64,000 bases of DNA from Bacillota bacterium (GCA_023416275.1 JAEZIB010000102.1:62001-126000), one strand, 5' to 3'; positions 7,495 through 16,301 are shown, counted from the first letter of the stretch. The notes: generated by a model not told the origin, from the sequence alone. A program made the numbers and translations.

Positions 7495-8637
7495 ATGAGT
7501 CTCAATTGGAAAGAGTTTAATAAGAGGTTGGCAGCAAATGCCGTAGAGAACGGAATACCTATATCAGGTGCATTTGAGCTAACCTCAAGGTGTAACTTTA
7601 AATGCAAGATGTGTTACGTGGCATGTCCTGCAAATGATGCTAAAGCCTTATCATTGGAGCGCTCGGCAGATGAGTGGATTGAAATGGGAAAGCAAGCGCG
7701 GGATGCTGGGCTGTTTTATCTGATTTTAACAGGTGGAGAGGTTTTTATAAGACAAGATTTTCAGAAAATCTATGAAGCATTGTGCAATATGGGACTTAAT
7801 TTGACTATTTACACAAATGCAAGCTTAATAACCCCTGAAAAAGCTAAATGGCTTGGTAAGATGCCACCTTCAAAGCTAAGTGTAACAGTATATGGGGCAT
7901 CTCCTGAAACATATGAGAGAGTCACGGGCAGTGCTGACGGCTTTATCAGAACTATACGGGCATTAGATAATCTGAAGGCTGAAAATATAAATCTTGAAAT
8001 TAAAACAACGGTAGTAGAAGGCAATTATAAAGAATACGAGCAGATATATAAAATTGCACATACATATTGTGAAAACTTAGGAATTGTTAATTATATTTCT
8101 CCGAGAAGAGAGGGCTGTGGCTCCGATCCAATGGGAAACAGGCTTTCTCCAGTTGATATAGTGAATTATGAAAGATATATAACTGAATATGGTGAAAAGA
8201 TGAGGCATATAGATAAGAGTGTAGAACTAAAAATTGGTCAAGACGAAATGGAGCAAAACAATTTATTCTCTGATAAGGTAAACAGAGTGTTGGAGGAGTC
8301 AGCGTTCAAATGCCAAGCAGGTAAAACAGGTTTTTGGGTCACATGGGATGGTAGATTGTTACCTTGTGGTCTGTTGAATGAACCCGTCGCTATGCCCTTT
8401 GAAATAGGGTTTGTAAATGCTTGGCAGCAGATACGAGAAGGCTGTAAAAAGGTTCCGAAATGCCAGGATTGCATTGAATGTGATGTTAAAAGTGAATGTA
8501 TGGTTTGTCCTGGAAGACTGATGACAGAAACAGGCTGCTTTACAAAACCCGCGGACTATCTTTGCGAAGCAGCTAGATATAGAGCATCCTTAAAGCAGCA
8601 TAAGGTTCACTCTGAAGCTGCAAAAATAGCTACATGA
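7495..8637 (+). CDS. radical SAM/SPASM peptide-modifying enzyme
   Basis: A 380-residue enzyme. The ATG at 7495 has GGAGG five bases upstream; the ATG at 7468 lacks a site. It has radical SAM motif CNFKCKMC (Cys33, Cys37, Cys40), GGE motif LILTGGEVFIR, and a C-terminal SPASM domain beginning near residue 272 (CQAGKTGFWVTWDGRLLPC) with a dense cysteine series CQDCIEC, SECMVCPGR and GC. SPASM proteins paired with a PqqD-like partner typically make carbon-carbon, ether or thioether crosslinks in precursor peptides. With precursors on both sides this is the probable central modifying enzyme. The bond type cannot be read from sequence. Confidence 0.9.
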   Translation: MSLNWKEFNKRLAANAVENGIPISGAFELTSRCNFKCKMCYVACPANDAKALSLERSADEWIEMGKQARDAGLFYLILTGGEVFIRQDFQKIYEALCNMGLNLTIYTNASLITPEKAKWLGKMPPSKLSVTVYGASPETYERVTGSADGFIRTIRALDNLKAENINLEIKTTVVEGNYKEYEQIYKIAHTYCENLGIVNYISPRREGCGSDPMGNRLSPVDIVNYERYITEYGEKMRHIDKSVELKIGQDEMEQNNLFSDKVNRVLEESAFKCQAGKTGFWVTWDGRLLPCGLLNEPVAMPFEIGFVNAWQQIREGCKKVPKCQDCIECDVKSECMVCPGRLMTETGCFTKPADYLCEAARYRASLKQHKVHSEAAKIAT

Positions 8638-8958
8638 GGATAATTTGCGTATTACTAAATTAACTTTTGCAAATAAAAGTCTATCGGTACAAGAGCATTA
8701 TCAATGTTTTGTTGCCGAAATAATTGAAACTATCATTGATAAGTCTGACCACCTACAATTTTCAAAGGCGAAAGTTAAATGCAAAGTTATGTTGTGGCAT
8801 AAATATAAGCTATAAGTATTGAGCGCATTTGCATAGCTCACGTTAATCGCATACTGTGACTAACATTTATATGCAACTGGTATATGGGTCGAACAGCAGC
8901 ACAGCTGCTGATAAATATAAAAATTTTATATAAAAAGATTTTACTGGAGGTGAAAAGA
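8638..8958 (+). other. spacer before precursor peptide 2
   Basis: These 321 bases contain the F3 copy d hairpin and AT-rich sequence with no convincing ORF. In-frame codons upstream of precursor 2 lack a ribosome binding site, so they are treated as non-coding. Confidence 0.5.
8675..8751 (+). repeat. F3 dispersed repeat, copy d, with internal hairpin
   Basis: AAAAGTCTATCGGTACAAGA followed by TTATCAATG and TTTTGTTGCCGAAATAATTG is the best long F3 match. TTATCAATG (8698-8706) pairs with CATTGATAA (8734-8742) as a perfect 9-bp stem. Confidence 0.55.
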
Positions 8959-9105
8959 ATGAAAAAATACGTGGCTCCAAAAATGGAATTAGTTAATTTA
9001 AGAGTTGAGGAAAGAATGGCAGGCAGCATATGTACAGGTGGTTGCCCAGAAGACGTTGTATACGGTGGCGTAACTTACTACGCTATGGCAGGACAAACAA
9101 AGTAA
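8959..9105 (+). CDS. RiPP precursor peptide 2
   Basis: A 48-residue peptide with GGAGGTG seven bases before ATG. The leader MKKYVAPKMELVNLRVEERM is almost the same as that of peptide 3, then AG-S. The core holds ICTGGCPEDVVYGG and VTYYAMAGQTK: two cysteines four residues apart and several Gly, Tyr and Thr. The two Cys, the Tyr-Gly segment or nearby aliphatic carbons are plausible crosslink sites. A longer in-frame ORF from 8884 exists but has no site and would break leader homology. The function is inferred. Confidence 0.85.
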   Translation: MKKYVAPKMELVNLRVEERMAGSICTGGCPEDVVYGGVTYYAMAGQTK

Positions 9106-9147
9106 TTTAACCCAAAGCCTTTAATGATGAGTGAGAGAGGTGAAAAA

Positions 9148-9279
9148 ATGAGAACATACGTAAAACCAGACATGAGAATTATTAATTTAAGAGTTGAAGA
9201 AAGAATTTCAGGCAGTTGTATAGTAGTTGGCTCCTGCCCTGGAGAAAATGGGGAATTATTGGTTACAAACAATGTTTAG
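9148..9279 (+). CDS. RiPP precursor peptide 3
   Basis: A 43-residue peptide preceded by GAGAGGTG. The leader MRTYVKPDMRIINLRVEERI matches peptide 2 at Y-V-x-P-x-M, N-L-R-V-E-E-R and the following (A/S)-G-S. The core SCIVVGSCPGENGELLVTNN differs from peptide 2 but keeps two cysteines and a C-P-x-(E/D)-like step. Conserved leader with divergent core is the classic signature of RiPP paralogues sharing one modifying system. It lies 42 bases after peptide 2 and 378 bases before the kinase-like gene. Confidence 0.85.
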   Translation: MRTYVKPDMRIINLRVEERISGSCIVVGSCPGENGELLVTNNV

Positions 9280-9657
9280 GCAAAAAGTCAATTAAAATTG
9301 GGGCTTAAACCAAGACTAAAGTTGTTGCGGTTTTTGCTACAAAGCCCACAAGTAGGTATTACATTGGTTGGTGAAGGTTAGTATAAAAACCAAACTATTG
9401 ACTTTAGTATTTAAATATGGGGCTGCTGTATAGTTATATTTACCCGCATTTGTGCAGAGTAGTAATAACCTGTTGGTGGTATTGTTGGGTAAGAGTACTT
9501 TACAGTGGCTCCATATAATACTATTTATGCCCTTAAAAAGAAAAAATAAATTTTGGCTGAAAGCTTTGTTTCGAGAAGCATCAGTGTAAATAAACTCCTG
9601 CTAGGCTATAGGCTTTAGCAAACTAAGTTTTATGAGATTATTACGAGGAGTGATGGA
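9280..9657 (+). other. 378-bp spacer between precursors and kinase gene
   Basis: No gene is supported here. Two tiny ORFs (9418, 9529) lack ribosome binding sites and leader similarity. The GAGGAG site near 9643-9650 belongs to the kinase-like gene. Confidence 0.45.
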
Positions 9658-10539
9658 ATGTTTGCTTATAATGTAGCAGGCACTAATATACATGTTGATA
9701 CGTGTAACAATTATTTAACTAATAGAATGAAGGCTTTTGAATGTAATGAGAGTGGGAAGCCCGATATCTCAGTAGAAATTGCTCAGTGTTCACATATTGC
9801 AAAACCTGAAGGCCGTTTGTTGATTTCAGAAAGTATAAAGTGGCTTAGAAAAGAAGACAAAAATGGCGGATTTCATATATATAGTACTGATAGAGAAGAA
9901 AACAAAATTTTATCTCATATAGAAACTAACAACGAGTGGAGCAGCGCAAATATTAAATTTTTAAGGCACGAAATTGATGATAAGGAATCTGAATTAATAA
10001 AAGTATGGCCGGACATGCATACATTTATGCTTATGGGAATAATATTCAGAAATAACCTTTTGAATAAAGGTGGAATAGTTATGCATGCATCCTCCATAGC
10101 CTGGAACGGTAAAGGCATACTGTTTACAGCCCCTTCTGGAACTGGCAAGTCGACTCATGTAAGGCTGTGGGAGAAATATTTAGGGGATGCGGTAAAGGTT
10201 GTTAATGATGATACTCCGGCAATTAGATTTGTAAATGATGAGCTTATGCTGTGCGGAACACCTTGGAGTGGCTCTTCCGATAAATTCGAAAACATTGAAG
10301 TGCCTATAAAGGCAATAGTTGCACTAGAACAAGCACCACAGAATAGCATAAGGAAGCTTGAAGTTTTTGAGGCACTTCCAAGGGTAATGCCAAGATGCTT
10401 TTTACCTTATTTTGATGAAGAGTTAATGAAGAAGGCGTATGATGTGCTGGAAAAGATAATAAATAAAGTACCTGTTTATCTTCTGAATTGCAAACCCGAC
10501 AAAGAAGCGATGGAGTTGGTATATGAATGTGTGAAGTAA
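9658..10539 (+). CDS. HPr kinase-like (HprK-related) protein of the peptide locus
   Basis: A 293-residue protein. The C-terminal half has a P-loop GKGILFTAPSGTGKSTHVR (about residues 153-168), followed by NDDTPAIRF and CGTPWSG, the arrangement of HprK-type serine kinases. It lacks the N-terminal sensor domain of true HprK, and the first 140 residues are family-specific. Homologues in paeninodin-type lasso clusters phosphorylate a serine of the precursor. Here none of the three peptides ends in Ser, so the target may be an internal Ser/Thr or the protein may have another role. It overlaps the protease-like gene by 13 bases. Confidence 0.82.
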   Translation: MFAYNVAGTNIHVDTCNNYLTNRMKAFECNESGKPDISVEIAQCSHIAKPEGRLLISESIKWLRKEDKNGGFHIYSTDREENKILSHIETNNEWSSANIKFLRHEIDDKESELIKVWPDMHTFMLMGIIFRNNLLNKGGIVMHASSIAWNGKGILFTAPSGTGKSTHVRLWEKYLGDAVKVVNDDTPAIRFVNDELMLCGTPWSGSSDKFENIEVPIKAIVALEQAPQNSIRKLEVFEALPRVMPRCFLPYFDEELMKKAYDVLEKIINKVPVYLLNCKPDKEAMELVYECVK

Positions 10540-11009
10540 AGAAAATAAAGTCTGCGGAAATGTTTCCTGTAATAAAAGAAATTTTAGAGGGTGGAGGCAG
10601 AGCATGGATAACTGTGACGGGTATGAGCATGTATCCCTTTCTACGTGAGGATGAGGACTCTGTTGAACTCTCATCCACAAGCGTTGATACAATTAAAAGG
10701 GGAGATATTGTACTAATCCAAAGGGTTACAGGTGAATACATATTGCACAGAGTTCTTAGAAGAGAAAAAGAAAGCTTCTATATTATTGGAGATGCACAAC
10801 AGTGGGTTGAAGGGCCTCTAATGCCAGAACAACTTATTGCAGTAGTAACTGCAGTAAAGAGGAATAAGCTTCAATTCACCTGTCAGAATAAATTTTGGGG
10901 ATTACTGGTTGCAACATGGATTAATATGATTCCACTAAGACATTTATTCCTTAAGGGATTTAGATTTCTTGCAAAAGTTAAAAGAGTAATTATACATGCT
11001 CAGGCATAG
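10527..11009 (+). CDS. S24/S26-type signal-peptidase-like protein
   Basis: A 160-residue protein with the serine box TGMSMYPFLRE (Ser in G-x-S-M-x-P), the KRGDIVLI strand and an ILHRVL box, then YIIGDAQ. The His-Arg-Val box resembles the Ser-His (SipW/Sec11-like) rather than the Ser-Lys class. There is no clear N-terminal membrane anchor; a hydrophobic stretch near residues 122-140 could attach it to the membrane. Because the ABC exporter lacks a peptidase domain, this protein is the best local candidate for leader removal. That role is inference. Confidence 0.8.
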   Translation: MCEVKKIKSAEMFPVIKEILEGGGRAWITVTGMSMYPFLREDEDSVELSSTSVDTIKRGDIVLIQRVTGEYILHRVLRREKESFYIIGDAQQWVEGPLMPEQLIAVVTAVKRNKLQFTCQNKFWGLLVATWINMIPLRHLFLKGFRFLAKVKRVIIHAQA

Positions 11010-11056
11010 TGATTTTCTAAGGAAGTGCCATTGCAGCAAGCATAGCAGGAGGAAGT

Positions 11057-12784
11057 ATGAAAATTGTAATGGAGTTTAAAAGGGCTTATGAATATTTCAA
11101 ATGGATTTTAGGCAATGCCAGAGGTTTTAGGAAGAATATCGCCGCTATAATTATTCTCGATGCTGCTACTGCTTTAGTCGGTGTAGCAGTGGCAATTCTT
11201 TCAAAGAATCTTATTGATTGTGCTGTAGATAGAATTATAGGTAAAGCTGTAGTTTTTGCTGGGATGTTTGGAACACTGGTACTTGCAAATTTAGGAATAA
11301 GAGCCTTTTCATCAGTATTGTCAGTAAGGACACACGAATTGATGGCTAATAGCATTAGAAAACGAATTTTCTCACGTATCAGCATGTCAGAATGGCTATA
11401 TGTAACTAAATATCACAGTGGTGATGTACTAACAAGACTCACTAGTGATGTGGGAAACGTGACAACAGGTGTTGTTAATACGTTATCTAGTATTATCCAT
11501 TTGTGTGTTCAGCTGACTGCGGCATTTGGAACACTTTTATTCTATGAGCCTATGTTGGCAGTTTTAGCCTTTATATTAGGTCCATTTACTGTTTTGTTGA
11601 GCAGAGTATGGGGAAGAAAGCTAAAGCAATTGAATGTTAAGGTTCAGGAATCAGAAAGTGCTTACAGAGCTTTTATTCAGGAAGCCATAGAGAATATGCT
11701 TATTATTAAGACCTTTCAGATGGAAAAGAGAAATATTGAAACCATATCAGAACTTCATGGCGTTAGACTAAAATGGGTTATGAAGAAAAATGTTACCAGT
11801 GTAGTGGCCAGTACTACATTAGGTTTAGGCTATTGGATAGGATATTTATTGGCATTTTGCTGGGGTGCTTTAAAGTTAAGCAGAGGAACTACATCATTTG
11901 GTACTCTTACTGCTTTTCTACAACTTGTTTCTCAGGTACAGGGCCCGTTTATTGGGTTAGCAAGCACTATACCTCAATTAATTGCTGCCATAGCTTCATC
12001 AGGAAGATTGATGGAGTTAGAAACATTGCCAGTAGAACAATTATCAAAGGAACTGCCTGCAGAATCAGTGACTGGAATAAATTTTAAGGAAATAAACTTT
12101 TCTTACGAGGATAATAGGCCAATCCTAGAAAAGATAACAGTAAATATTCAACCGGGTGAGATAGTGGGACTCATCGGTTCTTCAGGTGAGGGCAAAACAA
12201 CTTTAATAAGACTCTTATTAGCATTGGTAAAACCAGATGAGGGCATTGTGTCATTTATTTCTAACGAGGGTAAAGAATTTGCGGCTTCGGCAGAAACCAG
12301 AGACTGGATATCATATGTGCCTCAAGGAAATACTCTTTTTAGCGGAACAATAGAAGAAAATATCAGAGCTGGCTATCCAGCAGCATCAGTGGAGGAAATC
12401 CAGGCAGCTGCAAGGGCAGCATGCGCTATGGATTTCATAGAAGAATTAGCTGACGGAATGAAGTCTAAAATTGGTGAACGAGGGATTGGACTTTCGGAGG
12501 GTCAAGCGCAGAGAATATCAATTGCAAGAGCCTTGTTGAGAAAAGCACCGATACTTATTTTGGATGAAGCAACCTCATCGCTGGATATAGCTTCAGAAAT
12601 GCATGTTTTAAAAAGCATACATGAGCTTAAACCAGCAAGAACATGTATTGTAATTACCCATAGACCAACGGCACTCAGGATATGCTCACGTATTTTGAAA
12701 TTGGAGAATGGAAGCCTGATTGAAAAAATTCTTGATGATGCTGAGGATGATGAAATATATGGTAGAAGCAGTGAGAGTGCATAA
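11057..12784 (+). CDS. ABC exporter, fused membrane and ATPase domains
   Basis: A 575-residue half-transporter: an N-terminal six-helix membrane domain (about residues 20-310), then an ATPase with Walker A GSSGEGKTT (about 373-381), signature LSEGQAQRISIARAL and Walker B ILILDEATSSLD. No N-terminal C39 double-glycine peptidase domain is present. GAGGAAG precedes the ATG. It follows the kinase and protease-like genes and most likely exports the modified peptide; export of a glycolipid is the alternative. Confidence 0.9.
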   Translation: MKIVMEFKRAYEYFKWILGNARGFRKNIAAIIILDAATALVGVAVAILSKNLIDCAVDRIIGKAVVFAGMFGTLVLANLGIRAFSSVLSVRTHELMANSIRKRIFSRISMSEWLYVTKYHSGDVLTRLTSDVGNVTTGVVNTLSSIIHLCVQLTAAFGTLLFYEPMLAVLAFILGPFTVLLSRVWGRKLKQLNVKVQESESAYRAFIQEAIENMLIIKTFQMEKRNIETISELHGVRLKWVMKKNVTSVVASTTLGLGYWIGYLLAFCWGALKLSRGTTSFGTLTAFLQLVSQVQGPFIGLASTIPQLIAAIASSGRLMELETLPVEQLSKELPAESVTGINFKEINFSYEDNRPILEKITVNIQPGEIVGLIGSSGEGKTTLIRLLLALVKPDEGIVSFISNEGKEFAASAETRDWISYVPQGNTLFSGTIEENIRAGYPAASVEEIQAAARAACAMDFIEELADGMKSKIGERGIGLSEGQAQRISIARALLRKAPILILDEATSSLDIASEMHVLKSIHELKPARTCIVITHRPTALRICSRILKLENGSLIEKILDDAEDDEIYGRSSESA

Positions 12785-12854
12785 AAACTTGGCGATTGTT
12801 ATTGAGTATCTCCTACAATTATGAGAAATACTTTTATGGAAGGATATGATAGTT

Positions 12855-13604
12855 ATGATAGATATACATAGTCATATTATATATGGGGTAGATGATGGCC
12901 CTTCCAATATAACACAATCCCTTAATATGATTAAGGAGGCTGAGTGGCTTGGAATAGGGGTGATTGTGGCATCTCCCCATTATCAGGAATCAGTTTATGA
13001 TACGGAGCGTGTTGAGGAAAACTATCAGGAGTTACTATATAGGGCAAGTGATTATAATGTTAAAATAAATATGGGGTACGAGGTTTTTGCAAATCCTGTT
13101 AATCAATCTTTGATTAAAAATCGCAAAAAACTTAGTATGAGCAAATCAGGAATTATTTTATTTGAATTTCCATATAATGCTACACCGCAAAATTGTATTG
13201 AGATGGTCTGTAAATTCAGATTACAGAAAATTATACCCATTATAGCTCATATAGAAAGAAATAGGGTATTTATGAACAAATTCGAGTACTTTGTAGCCTT
13301 TATAAAGGCTGGATGCTATATACAGCTTGATTGTGCAAGCATAGTAGGAATATATGGCTCTAAAATAAAAGAATTTTCAAAAAAACTGTTACAGATGAAG
13401 TTTGTTGACATGGTGGCTTCAAATGCACATTGTGCTGACGATTATGCCAATTGGTACGCTCAGGCTTTTAAAAATGTTTCTAATTGGATAGGAAAGGAAG
13501 AGGCGAGTGTACTTTTTCATGACAATGCTAAAAATATTATTGAAAGTGGTAATAGTGATGATTTAGCTTATAGGAATATATTGAGATGGGAGCGGCTGGT
13601 ATGA
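12855..13604 (+). CDS. CpsB/YwqE-type protein-tyrosine phosphatase (PHP fold)
   Basis: The start at 12855 is preferred because GGAAGGA then lies ten bases away; the ATG at 12846 would be almost on top of it. The 249-residue protein opens with MIDIHSHIIYGVDDG, the PHP-type H-x-H metal site, followed by ASPHYQ and a later AHIERNR and SNAHC, all metal-ligand segments of Mn-dependent CpsB phosphatases. These dephosphorylate the tyrosine autokinase controlling capsule length. No CpsD/Wze kinase is visible in the window. It overlaps the next gene as ATGA. Confidence 0.88.
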   Translation: MIDIHSHIIYGVDDGPSNITQSLNMIKEAEWLGIGVIVASPHYQESVYDTERVEENYQELLYRASDYNVKINMGYEVFANPVNQSLIKNRKKLSMSKSGIILFEFPYNATPQNCIEMVCKFRLQKIIPIIAHIERNRVFMNKFEYFVAFIKAGCYIQLDCASIVGIYGSKIKEFSKKLLQMKFVDMVASNAHCADDYANWYAQAFKNVSNWIGKEEASVLFHDNAKNIIESGNSDDLAYRNILRWERLV

Positions 13605-14269
13605 AAGACATAGAATATACTGCTGATTATATAGTTGGGCAGAGAGCAATGTTTGACAATGTATCTTTATTATATTTATTTCTCAAAAGAGTTTTTGATA
13701 TAACAGCTTCTCTATCGGCAATAATAATTTTGCTGCCATTATTTCTGATGGTAGTTATTCTTATAAAAATAGACTCGCATGGGCCGGTATTCTTTAGTCA
13801 GAAAAGGAATGGCTTCAGAGGCAAATATTTTAATATGTATAAGTTTAGGTCTATGGTTAATGATGCAGAGGATAAGCTTAAGGAACTTGAAGATAAGAAC
13901 GAAGTAAGTGGAAATATGTTTAAAATTAAAAATGATCCTAGAATTACAAGAGTTGGCAAAGTCTTAAGAAAGACCAGTATTGACGAATTACCTCAACTTT
14001 TCAATGTTATAAAAGGTGACATGAGCATTGTGGGGCCAAGACCTCCTATAGGCAGAGAGGTACAGAAATATGATCCTTGGCATAATTTGAGGTTGTCTGT
14101 GAAGCCTGGTATTACTGGATTGTGGCAGGTTAGTGGTAGAAATAACATAGGGTTTGAAGACATGTGCAGACTTGATCTTAAATACATACGTGAAAGAGGC
14201 TTTTGGTATGATTTAAAAATAATATTAAAAACAATACCAGTTATTTTTGGAGACAGCAGGGCATTTTGA
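13601..14269 (+). CDS. undecaprenyl-phosphate sugar-1-phosphate transferase (short type)
   Basis: The ATG at 13601 overlaps the upstream stop codon (ATGA), indicating coupling. The 222-residue enzyme has one N-terminal membrane helix (about residues 24-46) and the catalytic Bac_transf domain: FFSQKRNGFRGKYFNMYKFR, KTSIDELPQLFNV, GDMSIVGPRPP and GITGLWQVSGR. It moves a sugar phosphate from an NDP-sugar to undecaprenyl phosphate, starting a repeat unit. It is the first of two such enzymes in the locus. Confidence 0.92.
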   Translation: MKDIEYTADYIVGQRAMFDNVSLLYLFLKRVFDITASLSAIIILLPLFLMVVILIKIDSHGPVFFSQKRNGFRGKYFNMYKFRSMVNDAEDKLKELEDKNEVSGNMFKIKNDPRITRVGKVLRKTSIDELPQLFNVIKGDMSIVGPRPPIGREVQKYDPWHNLRLSVKPGITGLWQVSGRNNIGFEDMCRLDLKYIRERGFWYDLKIILKTIPVIFGDSRAF

Positions 14270-14391
14270 GGACAAATGAAATTAAAATTAATTAAAATAT
14301 AGAGCTAAAATGTTTTATGTTAACAATTTTGATTGATATATGTAAGCTCTAAGATATAAAATGAACATAGCGTATATTATTAAATTGAAAG

Positions 14392-14459
14392 AAGGGTACA
14401 CATATAGTGAAGGGGCTGTATACAGTTCCATGGCTATGTATGTACCCTTTAATTTTTTT
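14392..14459 (+). terminator. intrinsic terminator after sugar transferase
   Basis: AAGGGTACACATA (14392 on) pairs imperfectly with CTATGTATGTACCCTT and is followed by AATTTTTTT. The loop contains a smaller palindrome CTGTATACAG. Confidence 0.7.
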
Positions 14460-14574
14460 GTACACTTTATAGTATTTAAATATTTTAAAAACAGTTTACA
14501 ATAAATGTAAAATCCAAAAATACAAAAAAACATCAGATATACCATATTATAATTGAAGTTTACATTATTTTATG

Positions 14575-14604
14575 TTACAGTTTATTAGTGTTTTAATGTA
14601 TAAA
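14575..14604 (+). promoter_or_regulatory. sigma-A-type promoter for the wzz unit
   Basis: TTACAG and TATAAA are separated by 18 bases. Position after a terminator and about 200 bases before the Wzz start supports it. Confidence 0.5.
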
Positions 14605-14691
14605 AATTGCTAAAGCTTGTTAGTCCACCGTGTTTTCTAACTACTTTTAGTAAAAGATAATCTGAACTACGGTCATGGATAACAATCTTAT

Positions 14692-14711
14692 GCTCCAATA
14701 TTAATTGGAGC
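14692..14711 (+). promoter_or_regulatory. leader hairpin upstream of wzz
   Basis: GCTCCAAT-atta-ATTGGAGC is a perfect 8-bp stem in the untranslated leader. There is no T-tract, so it is more likely an RNA structure element than a terminator. Confidence 0.4.
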
Positions 14712-14813
14712 TATTCATATTAAGAAAGAAACTCTATAATCCATGCCTGTAAATTAATATTATGAAGAGATATTAGTAACAATAGTTGTAATAGGTATAT
14801 GAGGTGAAATTTA

Positions 14814-16301
14814 ATGGAAGTTTTAAAGAAGGAAAAGGTCGAGGTAGTTCTTAGCCAGGATAAAATTGGTAATAGGGGTATAGACATAAGTCTGAGAGAT
14901 ATTATTGAAATTCTGATAAAAGCCAAATGGATTACAGCTATATCTGTTATTATAGGAATACTATTTGCATTTGCAGTTGGTATGTACATGCAATATCTAC
15001 AACCATATAAAGGTTCTGTTAATATGATTGTGACGTTTAATTTTAATGGCATCGAAAAAGGTCTTGATCCATATGGAAATGACTTTGATATCAGCAAGGC
15101 CAAATCCCCTGCTGTTTTAAGCAAGGTAGTAGAAAATCTTAACTTATCCAGCTATGGTATTTCTGAGGATAACATTAGAACAAATCTTAAAATTATACCT
15201 ATTATTCCAGGAAACATAACCGAGAAAATTAGGTCTCTTCAGGAATCAAAGGCTCAGAACGTAGGAGATGGACAAGACTATACATATTATCCGAATACCT
15301 ATTTGGTGACTTTAAATCTTCCTAGATCATTTTCTATCAGTTCTTTTGAAGCAAGAGAAATACTTGATGAGCTTTTTAAACAATACAAAAAATATTTCTA
15401 TAATAGTTATTTTAGTGGTACGTTATTGACAGATGAGATAGGACCTACTGACTATAGTGTATATGATTATCCGCAGCAGATAGAAATTATTAAGAATCAA
15501 ATTATAACATTGAAAAATTATCTGAAAATAAAAAATAATGAGGTGGGTGCAAGTGGCTTTAGATCAAAAAAATCTGGGTTTACATTCGGTGATATTATAG
15601 AGTCAATTACAGTGCTGGAGAAGGTTGATTTACAAAATATAGGGGCTTCTATTGATTCATATAATCTTACAAAAGATAAGGAAGCACTTATAAAACTTTA
15701 TGAATATAGGATACAAGAAAGCGAACTAACTTCAAAGAAAAAAAATGATGAAGCAAAGGTATACTCAAACTCTATCAGCAAATATCAAAAGGATAAAAAT
15801 ATCCTTGTAATGCCTAGTAATGGAGCAACATCAGATATTAATTCGGTAGAAACAAATCAGACAAGTAAATATTATGATGATTTAATAGAAAAATCTATTT
15901 TGGCTGAAACACAAGCAAAGGAATCTGTTAACAATGCCAATTATTACAAAAAGCAGATTAGTAAGCTTAAAAATGATACTGTGGAGATGTCCCAAAAAAA
16001 AGAAGCTGAAAAAAAAGTAAATTCAATGCTTGACGCTATCAGAATTAAGTTTAAAGGATATATTGAAATTTCTAATGAAACGGTTCAAGAGTTTTATAAT
16101 TCTGAATTGTTTAAAAGAGCGATGACAATAATCTCTCCTGCTGAGTATACCAGTACAAAATCAAATTTGAAATTATTTTTGGCAATAGGAGCACTAGCTG
16201 GTTTAATGTTTGGTGTGCTTGCTGCATTCTTCAAGGAATATATGATAAGGTCAGAAAAAAAGAAATATAACGAGGTAAGAGAATGTCCTCCACTTCTATA
16301 A
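14814..16301 (+). CDS. Wzz-type polysaccharide chain-length protein
   Basis: A 495-residue protein with GAGGTG eight bases before ATG. Membrane segments lie near residues 41-66 (WITAISVIIGILFAFAVGMY) and near the C-terminus (LFLAIGALAGLMFGVLAAFF). The large extracytoplasmic part between is helical and Lys/Asn/Glu-rich. This is the Wzz/chain-length-determinant layout; no kinase domain is attached. The last residues YNEVRECPPLL are encoded by an F2 repeat, so the native C-terminus was probably replaced. It should control polymer length with the polymerase. Confidence 0.85.
   Translation: MEVLKKEKVEVVLSQDKIGNRGIDISLRDIIEILIKAKWITAISVIIGILFAFAVGMYMQYLQPYKGSVNMIVTFNFNGIEKGLDPYGNDFDISKAKSPAVLSKVVENLNLSSYGISEDNIRTNLKIIPIIPGNITEKIRSLQESKAQNVGDGQDYTYYPNTYLVTLNLPRSFSISSFEAREILDELFKQYKKYFYNSYFSGTLLTDEIGPTDYSVYDYPQQIEIIKNQIITLKNYLKIKNNEVGASGFRSKKSGFTFGDIIESITVLEKVDLQNIGASIDSYNLTKDKEALIKLYEYRIQESELTSKKKNDEAKVYSNSISKYQKDKNILVMPSNGATSDINSVETNQTSKYYDDLIEKSILAETQAKESVNNANYYKKQISKLKNDTVEMSQKKEAEKKVNSMLDAIRIKFKGYIEISNETVQEFYNSELFKRAMTIISPAEYTSTKSNLKLFLAIGALAGLMFGVLAAFFKEYMIRSEKKKYNEVRECPPLL

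Larger units (their letters stand above)
14270..14813 (+). other. 544-bp spacer: terminator, promoter and structured leader
   Basis: This gap separates two transcription units. It holds an intrinsic terminator, a sigma-A-type promoter and a roughly 200-nt leader with hairpins before the Wzz gene. No ORF is supported. Confidence 0.55.

Noticed and set aside
9418..9519. A 33-codon ORF between precursor 3 and the kinase gene with Trp/Cys-rich end
   Set aside because: No ribosome binding site and no leader similarity to the three precursors.
9529..9591. A 20-codon basic ORF in the same spacer
   Set aside because: No ribosome binding site; too short to support.
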